64,000 bases of DNA from Methylobacterium sp. E-045 (GTDB lineage: Bacteria > Pseudomonadota > Alphaproteobacteria > Rhizobiales > Beijerinckiaceae), in assembly GCF_022829685.1 (NCBI RefSeq), contig NZ_JAKSYE010000064.1:62001-126000 (forward strand). Direction: 5' to 3'. Of the stretch, positions 31,357 to 39,833 are shown one piece after another. Every line of letters begins with the position of its first letter. The stretch's first letter is position 1. The position numbers and the translations under genes are program-made. The notes beneath the pieces were generated by a model that saw only the letters and a list, made by a program, of their open reading frames with translations, had not been told where the DNA came from and did no database searches.

Positions 31357-32547
31357 TCACTCCTTCGGCAAGGCCTCGGTCATCTGCATCCGGTGGGTCG
31401 GGGCCGAGACGCGCAGGCTGGCATCGAGGAGGGCGGAGGCCTGGCTTGGATCGCCGGCGATGTCCGGGGCGGAGTCCTGCGTGCCGACCAGGGCGGTGAC
31501 GCCCTCATACTGGTCGAGGCGGCGGTCGATCATGTCGCCGAGACGCTCGCGGACTTCCGCGACGGTGAGGCTGCGCCGGTGCTTGCCGGCTTTTTCCGTG
31601 AACAGGCTGCGGTTGGCGCGGGCGGCGGCGCGGAACGCCTGCTTGGCCAGCGCATCCGGGTTGTCGGTGCTGAGCGCCAGGAACTTGCCGGCGCTCGACG
31701 TGCCGAGGAAATGGGCGAGATAGAGTTCCGAGGTCTTCAGTTCGCGGCCGATGCGCTGCTCGATGCGGGCGCGGTCGCGCTTGATCAGCTCGCCGGCCAT
31801 CAGGGCGGCCACATAGGGGTCCTGGCGCAGGCGCAGCACGCGGGTGCGGGTGGCGTCGTCCTGAATGGTGATGGCGCCGCCGCGGCCGGTGATGGCGTTG
31901 GCCTCGGCCTCATAGCCGTAGCGGGCACCGTAGGTCCGCACCAGTTCCAGCCAGGTGGCGGACAGGAACTGGAACAGCCCCTCGGCCGACGACGTCGACG
32001 CCTTCACCGTGGTCGAAAAGCTCGATTCCTTGTCGGCGAGCGCCATCATGTAGACCGGATCGACGCCGGTCTCGGACGACGCCTTCAGGATCGTCTCCAC
32101 GATGTCGCGCGGCACATTCATGTCGCCGAACCGGAGAACGTCCCGCCCGGCGCTCTCGCGGCTTTGCGGAAGCGAGGCGAGATCGGACTCGATCAGGCTC
32201 GCCGTGGCGGGTTCCTGGTCGAGGAGGGGAACTCCCTGCCAATCCGAGGGTTTGTCGATGGTGGCGGCCGAAAAATCACTCGCCACCGAGGCCCGCAGGT
32301 CGATGCGGTCATGGGCCGTGGCGGCCGGTGCCAGGGCACTCTGCGGCAGGCCGGAGCCGAGCAGCAGGCCGATCGCGATCTTCGCGACGGTGAGTCGGGC
32401 CGATACCGTGGTGCGTGCCTTCCTTGCGCCGCGAAGGAAGCCGGGCTTGAGCCAGGCCACCGTCTCTTCACGATCCAGGGTCTCGTTGGGCACGAGACGG
32501 CACGCGTCGTCGGCGCAGTGCGCCGGCTCCGGGAAAAGCCCCATCAT
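31357..32547 (-). CDS. Transglycosylase SLT domain protein
   Basis: A 396-residue protein. A hydrophobic stretch (TVAKIAIGLLLGSGLPQSALA) at about 52-75 probably acts as signal or anchor, then an SLT-like domain follows (about 150-260) with catalytic Glu in ALADKESSFS and the block EGLFQFLSATWLELV. The C-terminal region is helical and charged. It likely cleaves peptidoglycan during envelope remodelling. The two CtrA boxes lie 118-156 bp upstream of its start, so cell-cycle control is plausible for it as well as for the divergent operon. Confidence 0.86.
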   Translation of the reverse strand: MMGLFPEPAHCADDACRLVPNETLDREETVAWLKPGFLRGARKARTTVSARLTVAKIAIGLLLGSGLPQSALAPAATAHDRIDLRASVASDFSAATIDKPSDWQGVPLLDQEPATASLIESDLASLPQSRESAGRDVLRFGDMNVPRDIVETILKASSETGVDPVYMMALADKESSFSTTVKASTSSAEGLFQFLSATWLELVRTYGARYGYEAEANAITGRGGAITIQDDATRTRVLRLRQDPYVAALMAGELIKRDRARIEQRIGRELKTSELYLAHFLGTSSAGKFLALSTDNPDALAKQAFRAAARANRSLFTEKAGKHRRSLTVAEVRERLGDMIDRRLDQYEGVTALVGTQDSAPDIAGDPSQASALLDASLRVSAPTHRMQMTEALPKE

Positions 32548-32664
32548 TGTTCCTTGTTCGTGCCGCGGCGTTCTAGGACGCGGCTTCGATCAGTTCAGCG
32601 AGCGGACATCTCGCCGGGAGCTGTGACCACAATGGGACAGCTCCGTGATTCAAGCGTGGCACGC

Positions 32665-32679
32665 TTAAGGAACGGTTAA
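32665..32679. promoter_or_regulatory. CtrA box 1 (TTAA-N7-TTAA)
   Basis: A perfect match to the CtrA full-site consensus of alphaproteobacteria, in the 316-bp divergent region between the transglycosylase gene and the inositol-phosphate synthase operon. TTAA is rare in such GC-rich DNA. Confidence 0.75.
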
Positions 32680-32688
32680 GGCTATGAT

Positions 32689-32703
32689 TTAACGATATTT
32701 TAA
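32689..32703. promoter_or_regulatory. CtrA box 2 (TTAA-N7-TTAA)
   Basis: A second perfect full site 24 bp (start to start) from the first, 161 bp before the ino1-like start. Tandem sites strongly raise the likelihood of real CtrA control. Whether it activates or represses, and which of the two divergent units it acts on, cannot be told. Confidence 0.75.
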
Positions 32704-32803
32704 GTAATCGTTCGGATGCGGTTCAGAGAGGCCGCGTCAAAAAGGCATTCTGGCCGGGGTTGGAACGAAGGCTCCGTAGCCCAGTTACGATGGTCCCAGA
32801 GGG

Positions 32804-32819
32804 CGATGTCGAGACATCG
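32804..32819. promoter_or_regulatory. Perfect dyad upstream of the inositol-phosphate synthase gene
   Basis: CGATGTC-GA-GACATCG has 7-bp arms and a 2-bp centre and lies 45 bp before the start codon. It may be an operator or a short hairpin in the 5' leader. A good ribosome-binding site (AAGGAAG) follows it. Confidence 0.4.
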
Positions 32820-32863
32820 ACGAGACTCGCCCCGATGGACCCATTGAAGGAAGCCTTTTTCCA

Positions 32864-34057
32864 ATGAGCATGCAGACCGGTCGCCGCGTCGGCGTTGCCT
32901 TCGTCGGTATGGGTGGCGCCGTCGCCACCACAGCCATCGCCGGCATCGAGATGATCAAATCTGGATCGAACCGCCTCGACGGGTTGCCCCTCGCGGGTCT
33001 CTCGGTCGCAGGGATGGCCGATTACAAGGATCTCGTCTTCGGCGGCTGGGATCTGAACGACGACGATCTCGCCTCTGCCGCCACCGGTCACGGTGTGTTG
33101 ACCAAGCAGGATATCGAGAACGGCGCCCAGGTGCTCAAGGGCATCAAGCCCTGGCCGGCTGTCGGCAGCGCCAAGTTCTGCAAGAACATCGAGGGTGCCA
33201 ACCGCATCGTCGCCGCCGATCACCGCGAGGCGGTATCCGTCATCGCCAACGACCTTCGCCGCTTCCGCCTCGAGAGCAATCTCGACGAGGTCGTCGTCAT
33301 CAATCTCGCCTCCACCGAGCGCTGGCCCGACCTGAACGCGCCGGCCCTCAACTCGCGCGCCGCCTTCGAGAAGGGTCTCGATTCGAGCGACGAATCCATC
33401 AGCCCGGCGATGCTCTACGCCTATGCGGCGATCCAGAGCGGCGTGCCCTACGCCAACTTCACCCCGAGCGTGGCGGCCGACGTACCGGCACTCATGGAAT
33501 TGGCCCGCGAGATGGGCGTGCCGCTGGCCGGCAAGGACGGCAAGACCGGCCAGACCATGATGAAGACGGTCCTCGCGCCGGCCCTCAAGGCCCGTGCGCT
33601 GCACGTCGATGGCTGGTTCTCCACCAACATCCTCGGGAACCGCGACGGTCTCGCCCTCAACGACAAGGACTCGCTCCAGTCGAAGCTGAACACCAAGGGC
33701 ACGGTGCTCGACTCGATCCTCGGCTATCCCGTGGAGGACCATCTGGTCCACATCCACTATTACCGCCCGCGCGGTGACGACAAGGAAGCCTGGGACAATA
33801 TCGACGTCACCGGCTTCCTCGGTCAGCGGATGCAGATCAAGGTTAACTTCCTCTGCAAGGATTCCATCCTGGCCGCCCCCCTGGTGATCGAGATCGCCCG
33901 CGTCCTCGACCTCGCCAAGAAGCGCGGCGAGAGCGGCCCGCAGGAGCAGCTGTCCTCGTTCTTCAAGGCCCCCATGGTCGCCAACGGCCACGGTCCGGAG
34001 CACGATTTCGGCAAGCAGCAGCACATGCTCCTCGATTGGCTCGGCGTGCGTCAATGA
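32864..34057 (+). CDS. Inositol-3-phosphate synthase family protein
   Basis: A 397-residue NAD-dependent isomerase-type enzyme that, in the family, converts glucose-6-phosphate to 1D-myo-inositol 3-phosphate. The Rossmann start VAFVGMGGAVATT, the INLASTE block, the catalytic-loop GKDGKTGQTMMKT and the NFLCKDSILAAPLVIEIA end (dimer and active-site lysines) fit the archaeal/actinobacterial-type MIPS. It opens the unusual biosynthetic operon. Stop and next start overlap (ATGA). Inositol synthesis is rare in proteobacteria, so it probably serves a dedicated product. Confidence 0.93.
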   Translation: MSMQTGRRVGVAFVGMGGAVATTAIAGIEMIKSGSNRLDGLPLAGLSVAGMADYKDLVFGGWDLNDDDLASAATGHGVLTKQDIENGAQVLKGIKPWPAVGSAKFCKNIEGANRIVAADHREAVSVIANDLRRFRLESNLDEVVVINLASTERWPDLNAPALNSRAAFEKGLDSSDESISPAMLYAYAAIQSGVPYANFTPSVAADVPALMELAREMGVPLAGKDGKTGQTMMKTVLAPALKARALHVDGWFSTNILGNRDGLALNDKDSLQSKLNTKGTVLDSILGYPVEDHLVHIHYYRPRGDDKEAWDNIDVTGFLGQRMQIKVNFLCKDSILAAPLVIEIARVLDLAKKRGESGPQEQLSSFFKAPMVANGHGPEHDFGKQQHMLLDWLGVRQ

Positions 34058-34977
34058 CGTCATCCGATACGGGGGGCGGCATGGCTGCCCCCTTCGCGTT
34101 GCGTGAGCTGTTCGTCGAGCTCAACGACCTGAAGCGCGTGCATTCGGCCGGGCGCATCGGCTCCATCGCCGAGCGGCTGTTCGCGCAGGGCTGGTCGGGC
34201 CTGACGGGCGGCTCCGATCCCGAGGCCGTCGCCCTCGACATCACCGCCAAGGCGCTGGCGGCCTCTCGGCTCTGCGATCTCGACGCCGCCTTCCTCGCCG
34301 CCGCCGGGCTCGGCGAGACGGAAATCGGTGACGTTCTCACGTCCGGGCTCGACGCCGTCACCGCCATGGTCGACCCTGAACTGAAGCGGCGATTGGCCGT
34401 CGCGTTGCGCACGAACGGGGGTGTGCATGGCGGTCCTTTGCCGGGCTTCGTGGCGGCACTGAACCATCAGCCGCGCGCCGGTGTGACCTGTCCCGGCAGG
34501 CCCCGCATCCTGCTGGAACCGCCGGAAAACCATTCGGAACATTGCCTGATGGTGGCGGTCTACGGTGTCGTTCTGAGCCCGTTCTACCGGGCCGACCCCG
34601 CCCTCGTCTTTCTCGCGGCCATGAGCCACCACTTCCACAACGCGGCGATGCCCGATGCCGGTTTCACCGGTGAGATGCTCCTCGGCGACCATCTCGCGCC
34701 GATCATGGCGCGGACCACGCAATGGGCCCTCGACGAGCTCGATGCACCCCTGCGCGAGACCGTGGAGCGAGCACGTGCGATCCTCCCCGACGATGCCACG
34801 GCCGAGGGCCGTGCCTTCCACGCTGCCGATTGCATCGACCGTGTTCTTCAGATTTCCCAGCACCTTAAGGCCGCTTCGCTGACCATGGAGACCGTGCTCG
34901 ACGACATGGAGCTGGTCCATGCCGGCCCGGTGAAGGGCTTTCACGACAGGGTCCTCAGGGATATGCGAATCCCGTGA
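34054..34977 (+). CDS. HD-superfamily-like protein with altered metal motif
   Basis: A 307-residue protein. The N-terminal half (LFVELNDLKRVHSAGRIGSIAERLF) resembles nothing I can name. The C-terminal half has the spacing of an HD domain: H163 (NHSEHC), then SHHFHNA (192-196) where HD would be expected, and late aspartates D259/D262 (HAADCIDRVLQ). The canonical Asp is replaced by His, so metal chemistry may differ. HD-fold relatives include phosphohydrolases and the diiron oxygenases such as inositol oxygenase, which is suggestive next to an inositol-phosphate synthase. Function unknown. Its ATG overlaps the preceding stop. Confidence 0.6.
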   Translation: MTSSDTGGGMAAPFALRELFVELNDLKRVHSAGRIGSIAERLFAQGWSGLTGGSDPEAVALDITAKALAASRLCDLDAAFLAAAGLGETEIGDVLTSGLDAVTAMVDPELKRRLAVALRTNGGVHGGPLPGFVAALNHQPRAGVTCPGRPRILLEPPENHSEHCLMVAVYGVVLSPFYRADPALVFLAAMSHHFHNAAMPDAGFTGEMLLGDHLAPIMARTTQWALDELDAPLRETVERARAILPDDATAEGRAFHAADCIDRVLQISQHLKAASLTMETVLDDMELVHAGPVKGFHDRVLRDMRIP

Positions 34978-35008
34978 TGGTCCGCTGCGGCAGGATGGAC
35001 CGCGTGTC

Positions 35009-36193
35009 ATGATTCCATTCGACCTCCTCTCCCCTCAGACGGGACACGCGCTCAAAGCCGACACGCCGCATTCCCTGCGCGATGTGGTGACCAATGCGCG
35101 CTGGCCGGTCGTTGACGGCATTCCCTATCTCCGGACCGGGCGCGACGAGCTCGTGGCGGCGACCCTCGCCCTTTTGGACGGCGATCAGCACGATCTCGCC
35201 CTGGAGGGGCTGCTCGCCGATCAGGACGATTGGTGGACCGGCCCGCCGGCCGATCCCCTGGATCTCCATGCCCTGGTCCGCGACCGGAACAAGGCGAGCC
35301 TGCGGGACGCCGTGCGTTGTCTCGGTTGGGGCCGGGTCGGCGACTATTTCCTGCACCGCTGGACCGATCCGACCTTCCTCGCCGGCCTGACGCTGCTCGA
35401 AGCGCATTGGAACGACCCTCTCTGCGTCTTCGAATTCGCCTGCGGCATCGGCCATTACCTGCGCGAGATCCAGGCCCGCGGCGTCAAGGTGGCGGGGGCC
35501 GACGTGGTCTTCGCCAAGCTCTGGGTGGCGCGCCATTGGGTCGTCGGCGAGACGGCGCAGTTCGTCTGTTTCGACGCGGGCTCGCCGCATTGGCCGATCC
35601 CCGGCGCGCCAGTAGATCTCGTCGTCTGCAACGACGCATTCTACTTCCTCGACGACAAGCCGGCCGTTCTCGAATGCCTCCGCCAGAATGCCGGCGACGA
35701 CGGCTGGCTCGTTCTCAGCCACATCCATAATTCCGAACGACCAGGCTTCTCGGCCGGTCGCGCGGTGTCGGCGGACGAGATCGAAGAGCTGTTTCCGGAC
35801 GCTCTCGTCTACGACGACGACGAACTCACCCGCGCCCTCGTCGAGAAACGCGCGCCGTCGCCGCGACGCCCGGCCGATCTGCGTCATGTCGAGGCGTTCT
35901 CCGTGGTGGCTGGCGCCGGGATGCGGCCCGCTCCCCGTGCCATCCTCGACGGTTTGACCTTGCCGAGCGAGGGAACCTCCCTTCGCCTCAACCCTCTCTA
36001 CGAGCCCGATCCGGCGGGCGGCTACACTATCGCTTGGCCCTCCGAACGCTACGAGGCGGAATACGCGCCTCGGGTGACCTATCCGTCGCATTCGGACGGA
36101 CCCGAGATCCTCGACTGGGTCGGCGGCGAGCAATCGCCCCACGAGGACCGTGTCCGCCGCCGCGAATTCGTCGATCTGCCGGAGCGCTGGTGA
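35009..36193 (+). CDS. Class I SAM-dependent methyltransferase
   Basis: A 394-residue protein. An N-terminal 90-residue region resembles the short Trm112-like heads of some methyltransferases. It is followed by a Rossmann methyltransferase domain with motif I FEFACGIGHY (141-150), an acidic residue after strand 2 (GADVVF) and motif IV-like VDLVVCNDAFYFL. The C-terminal 100 residues are unassigned. It lies 31 bp after the HD-like gene, and its stop shares one base with the next start (TGATG). The substrate is presumably an intermediate of the operon's pathway. Confidence 0.85.
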   Translation: MIPFDLLSPQTGHALKADTPHSLRDVVTNARWPVVDGIPYLRTGRDELVAATLALLDGDQHDLALEGLLADQDDWWTGPPADPLDLHALVRDRNKASLRDAVRCLGWGRVGDYFLHRWTDPTFLAGLTLLEAHWNDPLCVFEFACGIGHYLREIQARGVKVAGADVVFAKLWVARHWVVGETAQFVCFDAGSPHWPIPGAPVDLVVCNDAFYFLDDKPAVLECLRQNAGDDGWLVLSHIHNSERPGFSAGRAVSADEIEELFPDALVYDDDELTRALVEKRAPSPRRPADLRHVEAFSVVAGAGMRPAPRAILDGLTLPSEGTSLRLNPLYEPDPAGGYTIAWPSERYEAEYAPRVTYPSHSDGPEILDWVGGEQSPHEDRVRRREFVDLPERW

Positions 36194-37272
36194 TGGGCGA
36201 TTGCATCGGTTGGGGCATCGTCGGCTACGGCTGGGTCGCGCGGGATTACATGGCACCGGGCATCCGCGGCGCCGGGCATCGGCTGGTCGCCGTGTCCGAT
36301 CCCGGTCAAGCCTCGCGCGCGGCGGCCGAGGCCGAGGGCGCGCGCGCTCATGCGGACATCGCGGGTCTGCTCTCGGAGCCGGAGGTCGAGGCGGTCTACG
36401 TGGCGACCCCGAACCACCTCCATCGAGAGGCGGTGGAGGCCCTGGCCGCATCGGGCAAGGCCGTGCTCTGCGAAAAACCGATGGCGGCTTCGCTCGCCGA
36501 TGCCGAGGCGATGGTCGCGGCGGTCCGGAAAGGCGGCATCTTCTACGGCACCGCCTTCGACCAGCGCCATCATCCGGCCCATCGAGCCATGCGCGACGCG
36601 ATCCGCCAGGGTCGCATCGGGGCCGTGACCACCATTCGTGTTGTCTATGCCTGCTGGCTCGACCGGGCCTGGACCTCGTTTGCCGGCCAGGACAATTGGC
36701 GCATCGATCCGGTGAAGGCGGGCGGCGGCGCCCTGATGGATCTGGCGCCCCACGGCATCGATCTCGTGGATTTTCTCCTGGACGAATCCATCGAGGACAT
36801 CGCCGCCCTGACCCAGGCGAGGGCGCAGGATTACGCCGTTGACGATGGCGCCCTTCTCATCGGCCGCACCCCCTCCGGGATCCTCGCCAATCTGCACGTG
36901 GCCTACAATTGCCCGGACGTCCTGCCGCGCCGCCGCCTCGAGGTGATCGGCACCAGCGGGGCGCTCACCGCCATCGACACCATGGGGCAGGTGGCAGGCG
37001 GTACGCTCGCCTTCACCGACGGTGTCAGCGGGCAGGCGCAAGCGATCTCATTCGACGCGGAGGCCTCGCCCTTTCTTGAACAAGTCCGCGCCTTCGGCTC
37101 CGCCCTGCGCCGGCCGGCTGAGCGCGATGCGTACAGTGCCGAACGCGACCTTCACACGATGCGGCTTCTGGCGCGGGCTTACGAAGGTCTATCCGGCGGT
37201 GGCGATCCGAAGCCGGAGTCGAGATCGGGGTTTCGACCGCGTAACAACATCCTACCCCTTCCCTCATCCTGA
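36193..37272 (+). CDS. Gfo/Idh/MocA family oxidoreductase
   Basis: A 359-residue NAD(P)-dependent sugar or inositol dehydrogenase-like protein. The N-terminal Rossmann motif GIVGYGWVAR is at 8-17, the family lysine is K95 in LCEKPMA, and a substrate-side GGGALMDLAPHGID block supplies the active-site Asp/His. Relatives oxidise inositols, NDP-sugars or amino sugars. The last residues (NNILPLPSS) and the stop are encoded by the edge of a palindromic repeat, which suggests the repeat inserted here and reshaped the C-terminus. Confidence 0.92.
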   Translation: MGDCIGWGIVGYGWVARDYMAPGIRGAGHRLVAVSDPGQASRAAAEAEGARAHADIAGLLSEPEVEAVYVATPNHLHREAVEALAASGKAVLCEKPMAASLADAEAMVAAVRKGGIFYGTAFDQRHHPAHRAMRDAIRQGRIGAVTTIRVVYACWLDRAWTSFAGQDNWRIDPVKAGGGALMDLAPHGIDLVDFLLDESIEDIAALTQARAQDYAVDDGALLIGRTPSGILANLHVAYNCPDVLPRRRLEVIGTSGALTAIDTMGQVAGGTLAFTDGVSGQAQAISFDAEASPFLEQVRAFGSALRRPAERDAYSAERDLHTMRLLARAYEGLSGGGDPKPESRSGFRPRNNILPLPSS

Positions 37273-37378
37273 GGCGCCGCCGCAAGCGGCGGCCTCGAAG
37301 AAGACCTCCAGTTCATACATGCATGTTGGAGGCCTCCTTCGAGGCCGCTGAAGCGGCACCTCACGATGAAGAGGGATG
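37256..37378. repeat. REP-like palindromic element inside the operon
   Basis: A large imperfect inverted repeat. CCTCATCCTGAGG, GCCGC and GGCCTCGAAGAAG on the left mirror CTTCGAGGCCGC, GCGGCACCTCA and GATGA on the right, with ACATGCATGT at the centre. It covers the stop of the dehydrogenase gene and the first possible Met of the YcaO gene. Such CATCCTGAGG-type elements are common in Rhizobiales intergenic DNA. On RNA it would form a long hairpin that could separate the two operon halves. Confidence 0.85.
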
Positions 37379-37404
37379 ATCAGAGCAACCGGGAAGTGAC
37401 CGAC

Positions 37405-38991
37405 ATGAGCGAACACGACCAGGACGCCCGGGCGCGCGACCCGCGCATCAAGTCCCCCCGGCCCTACACCTACGGCGGTCCACGGGCCATCGAAGGACTG
37501 CCCGCGTCGTTGCCCGAGCCGGTGCGCGCCTATCTCGACATCCTGCCGAAGGGGCGCATCGTCGGCTTTCCCCTGGCTCCCCTCGACCGGACCGGTATCC
37601 CAGTCTGGTTCGTCTCGCTGTTCCTCGACGATCCGTTCTTTGTCGGCGCCATGCCGAGCGGCATCGGTTACGGCGCCACCGACGACGAGGCGTTGATCGG
37701 CGCAGTGGCCGAAATCGCCGAGAACCTGATGCCGTCGCTGGCGGTGATGCCGCGCAAGAAGGAGCGCGGTTCCTACCACGACCTCGCCAAGGTCTTCGGC
37801 GCTGGCTCGGTGGCCGATCCGCTCACCCTGTGCCTGCCCGCCGGCTCCCCGGTTGGCCGCGATTCGGTGCTCGAATGGACACCGAGCGTCCGGGCGCGCA
37901 CCGGTGAGACCGTTCTGATGCCCCTCGACATCGCGGCCACGGACTATTTCGAACTGTCGGAGGGTTACAAGCCCTTCACCAACCTCATCACCAATGGCCT
38001 CGGTGCCGGGCCGGACGTGGATTTCGCCCTCGGTCACGGCCTGCTCGAACTGCTCCAGCGCGACGGCAACGGTCTGCTGTTCCGCGCCCTCGACCAGGGC
38101 GTGATGCTCGATCTCGACGGGATCGGCCCGGAGAACAGGGCGATGCTCGCCCGTCTCGATGATCTCGGCATCCGGGCACTGCCGAAATTCGCCACCGACC
38201 AGTTCGGCCTCGCCAATATCTATGTCGTCGGTCACGACCGGAATCCCGCCGACGCGCCGGTCCCCGTGGCCCTCTCCGCCTGCGGCGAGGCCTGTGATCC
38301 GGACCGCGAGCGGGCCTTGCGCAAGGCGCTCCTCGAATTCCAGGCGGCTCGCGTGCGCAAGGCCTTCGGCCACGGCCCCCTTTCCTTCGCCGAACGGGTG
38401 ACGCCGCCGGGCTACGTCAAAGCCTTCATCCAGAAGGCATTGCCGAGCCTCGACTTGGAGGAGAGCCGTGCCCTCAAGGCGATGCTCGAATGGATCGTCC
38501 TGCCACCGGAGGGGCTGCGCGACGTCCTGAAGGACACGGTCTATTCCGAGCGCAGCACCAAGGCGTTCACGGACCTGCCGACGACCGAGGCTCCCGATGG
38601 CCATGCCCGTGGACGGATCGCCCGCGAGCGGCTCGAAGAGGCCGGTTTCGACGTGCTCTACGTCGATTGCTCCCCGCCCGGCGGCAGCGTCGGCGTGGTC
38701 AAGGCGATCGTGCCGGGGCTGGAAGTCGAGACGATGAGCTATCACCGCATCGGCGAACGCAATGCCGCCAAACTGATCGCGCGCGACCATCCGCTGATCT
38801 CGTTCGGCAAGGCCAGCGAGACGAAGCTTCCCGTGCGTCTCACACCGGAAGCGATCGAGCGCCTCGGCGGCCAGCCGCTCTTCGACGTTGCCCTGGCCGA
38901 CGAGATCGTCGGGCGGCATTACCCGCTCTACCGCGAGCCGGAATCCCACCACGCGCCGTTTCGTCTCGAGCAGCAGGGACGCGCCGCATGA
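37405..38991 (+). CDS. Stand-alone YcaO-domain protein
   Basis: A 528-residue protein of the YcaO superfamily, which uses ATP to activate a peptide amide oxygen for attack by a nucleophile such as Cys/Ser side chains or sulfide. Family blocks seen are GYGATDDEALIGAVAEIAE, TNGLGAG (196-202) with HGLLELLQRD, SACGEACDPDRERALRKAL and the C-terminal SPPGGSVGVVKAIVPGLE. The usual second Glu of E-x-x-E-R-D is Gln218. There is no C-terminal PxPxP, and no TfuA, E1-like or precursor-peptide gene next to it. ATG 37405 is chosen (GGGAAG 8 bp upstream); an ATG at 37366 lies inside the repeat without a ribosome site. Confidence 0.85.
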   Translation: MSEHDQDARARDPRIKSPRPYTYGGPRAIEGLPASLPEPVRAYLDILPKGRIVGFPLAPLDRTGIPVWFVSLFLDDPFFVGAMPSGIGYGATDDEALIGAVAEIAENLMPSLAVMPRKKERGSYHDLAKVFGAGSVADPLTLCLPAGSPVGRDSVLEWTPSVRARTGETVLMPLDIAATDYFELSEGYKPFTNLITNGLGAGPDVDFALGHGLLELLQRDGNGLLFRALDQGVMLDLDGIGPENRAMLARLDDLGIRALPKFATDQFGLANIYVVGHDRNPADAPVPVALSACGEACDPDRERALRKALLEFQAARVRKAFGHGPLSFAERVTPPGYVKAFIQKALPSLDLEESRALKAMLEWIVLPPEGLRDVLKDTVYSERSTKAFTDLPTTEAPDGHARGRIARERLEEAGFDVLYVDCSPPGGSVGVVKAIVPGLEVETMSYHRIGERNAAKLIARDHPLISFGKASETKLPVRLTPEAIERLGGQPLFDVALADEIVGRHYPLYREPESHHAPFRLEQQGRAA

Positions 38992-39833
38992 GCCTGCGCT
39001 ACGCCTACAACACCAACGGCACGGCCAACCACCGCTTGGACGACGCCATCGATCTCATCGCCGATGCCGGCTACCAGGGCGTGGCCCTGACCCTCGACAT
39101 CCACCATCTCGATCCGTTCGCGGAAAACTGGATCCAGGAGGCCCAGCGCGTGTCGAGCCGGCTGCAGCGGCTCGGCCTCGGCAGCGTCATCGAGACCGGT
39201 GCCCGCTTCCTCCTCGATCCAAAGGCCAAGCACGAACCGACCCTGGTGAGCGGAGACGCGTCCGGGCGCGCCCGGCGCATCGGCTTCTTGAAGCGTGCGG
39301 TGGACATCGCCGTCATCCTGCATGCGGAGGCCGTGTCGTTCTGGGCCGGCGTGCCCAAACCCGGCATCGATCGTGACGAGGCGAAACTCTGGTTCGCGGA
39401 TGGCGTCGCCGAAATCGCGGCCTACGCCCGTGAGCAGGGCATCGTCGCCTGCCTCGAGCCCGAACCCGGCATGCTGGTCGAGACTCTCGACGATTTCGCC
39501 GCCTTGAACATCGAAGGCCTGAGACTCGCCCTCGACACCGGCCATTGCCTTGTCACCGGCGAGCGCGATCCGGCGGCGGCCGTGGTGGAATTCGCGGATG
39601 CGATCGGCACCGTGGCGATCGAGGACATGGCGCGGGGCGAGCATATCCATCTTCCCTTCGGCGAGGGCGACATGGATGTCGCGGGCGTTCTCGATGCCCT
39701 CGACGCCATCGGCTTCCAGCGTCTCGTCTGCGTCGAACTCTCACGCGAGAGTCATCGGGCCGACGTGATGGTGCCGAAGTCGCTCGACTATCTGCGGACC
39801 TGCCGCAATCACAAGGCAGAGGTGAACGCGTGA
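38988..39833 (+). CDS. Xylose-isomerase-like TIM-barrel protein
   Basis: A 281-residue AP-endonuclease-2/sugar-isomerase-fold protein. The full metal set of the fold is visible: Glu in ACLEPEPG, Asp-x-x-His in LALDTGHC, His in EHIHLPFGEGDMD and Glu in LVCVELS. This argues for an active metal-dependent isomerase or epimerase, such as IolE/IolI-like enzymes acting on keto-inositols. It is coupled to the YcaO gene by an ATGA overlap and to the glycosyltransferase by GTGA. Confidence 0.87.
   Translation: MSLRYAYNTNGTANHRLDDAIDLIADAGYQGVALTLDIHHLDPFAENWIQEAQRVSSRLQRLGLGSVIETGARFLLDPKAKHEPTLVSGDASGRARRIGFLKRAVDIAVILHAEAVSFWAGVPKPGIDRDEAKLWFADGVAEIAAYAREQGIVACLEPEPGMLVETLDDFAALNIEGLRLALDTGHCLVTGERDPAAAVVEFADAIGTVAIEDMARGEHIHLPFGEGDMDVAGVLDALDAIGFQRLVCVELSRESHRADVMVPKSLDYLRTCRNHKAEVNA

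Noticed and set aside
29267..31723. 818-codon plus-strand frame over the PBP gene and the REP-like repeat
   Set aside because: It crosses several real features, and its translation is compositionally biased with no motif.
34054..34977. CitG/MdcB (triphosphoribosyl-dephospho-CoA synthase-like) identity for the second gene of the inositol operon
   Set aside because: A GGVHGGPLP stretch is superficially similar, but the remaining pattern fits an HD-type protein better.
37273..37404. Precursor peptide gene for the YcaO protein
   Set aside because: The gap is filled by a palindromic repeat and has no short frame with a plausible leader or core peptide.
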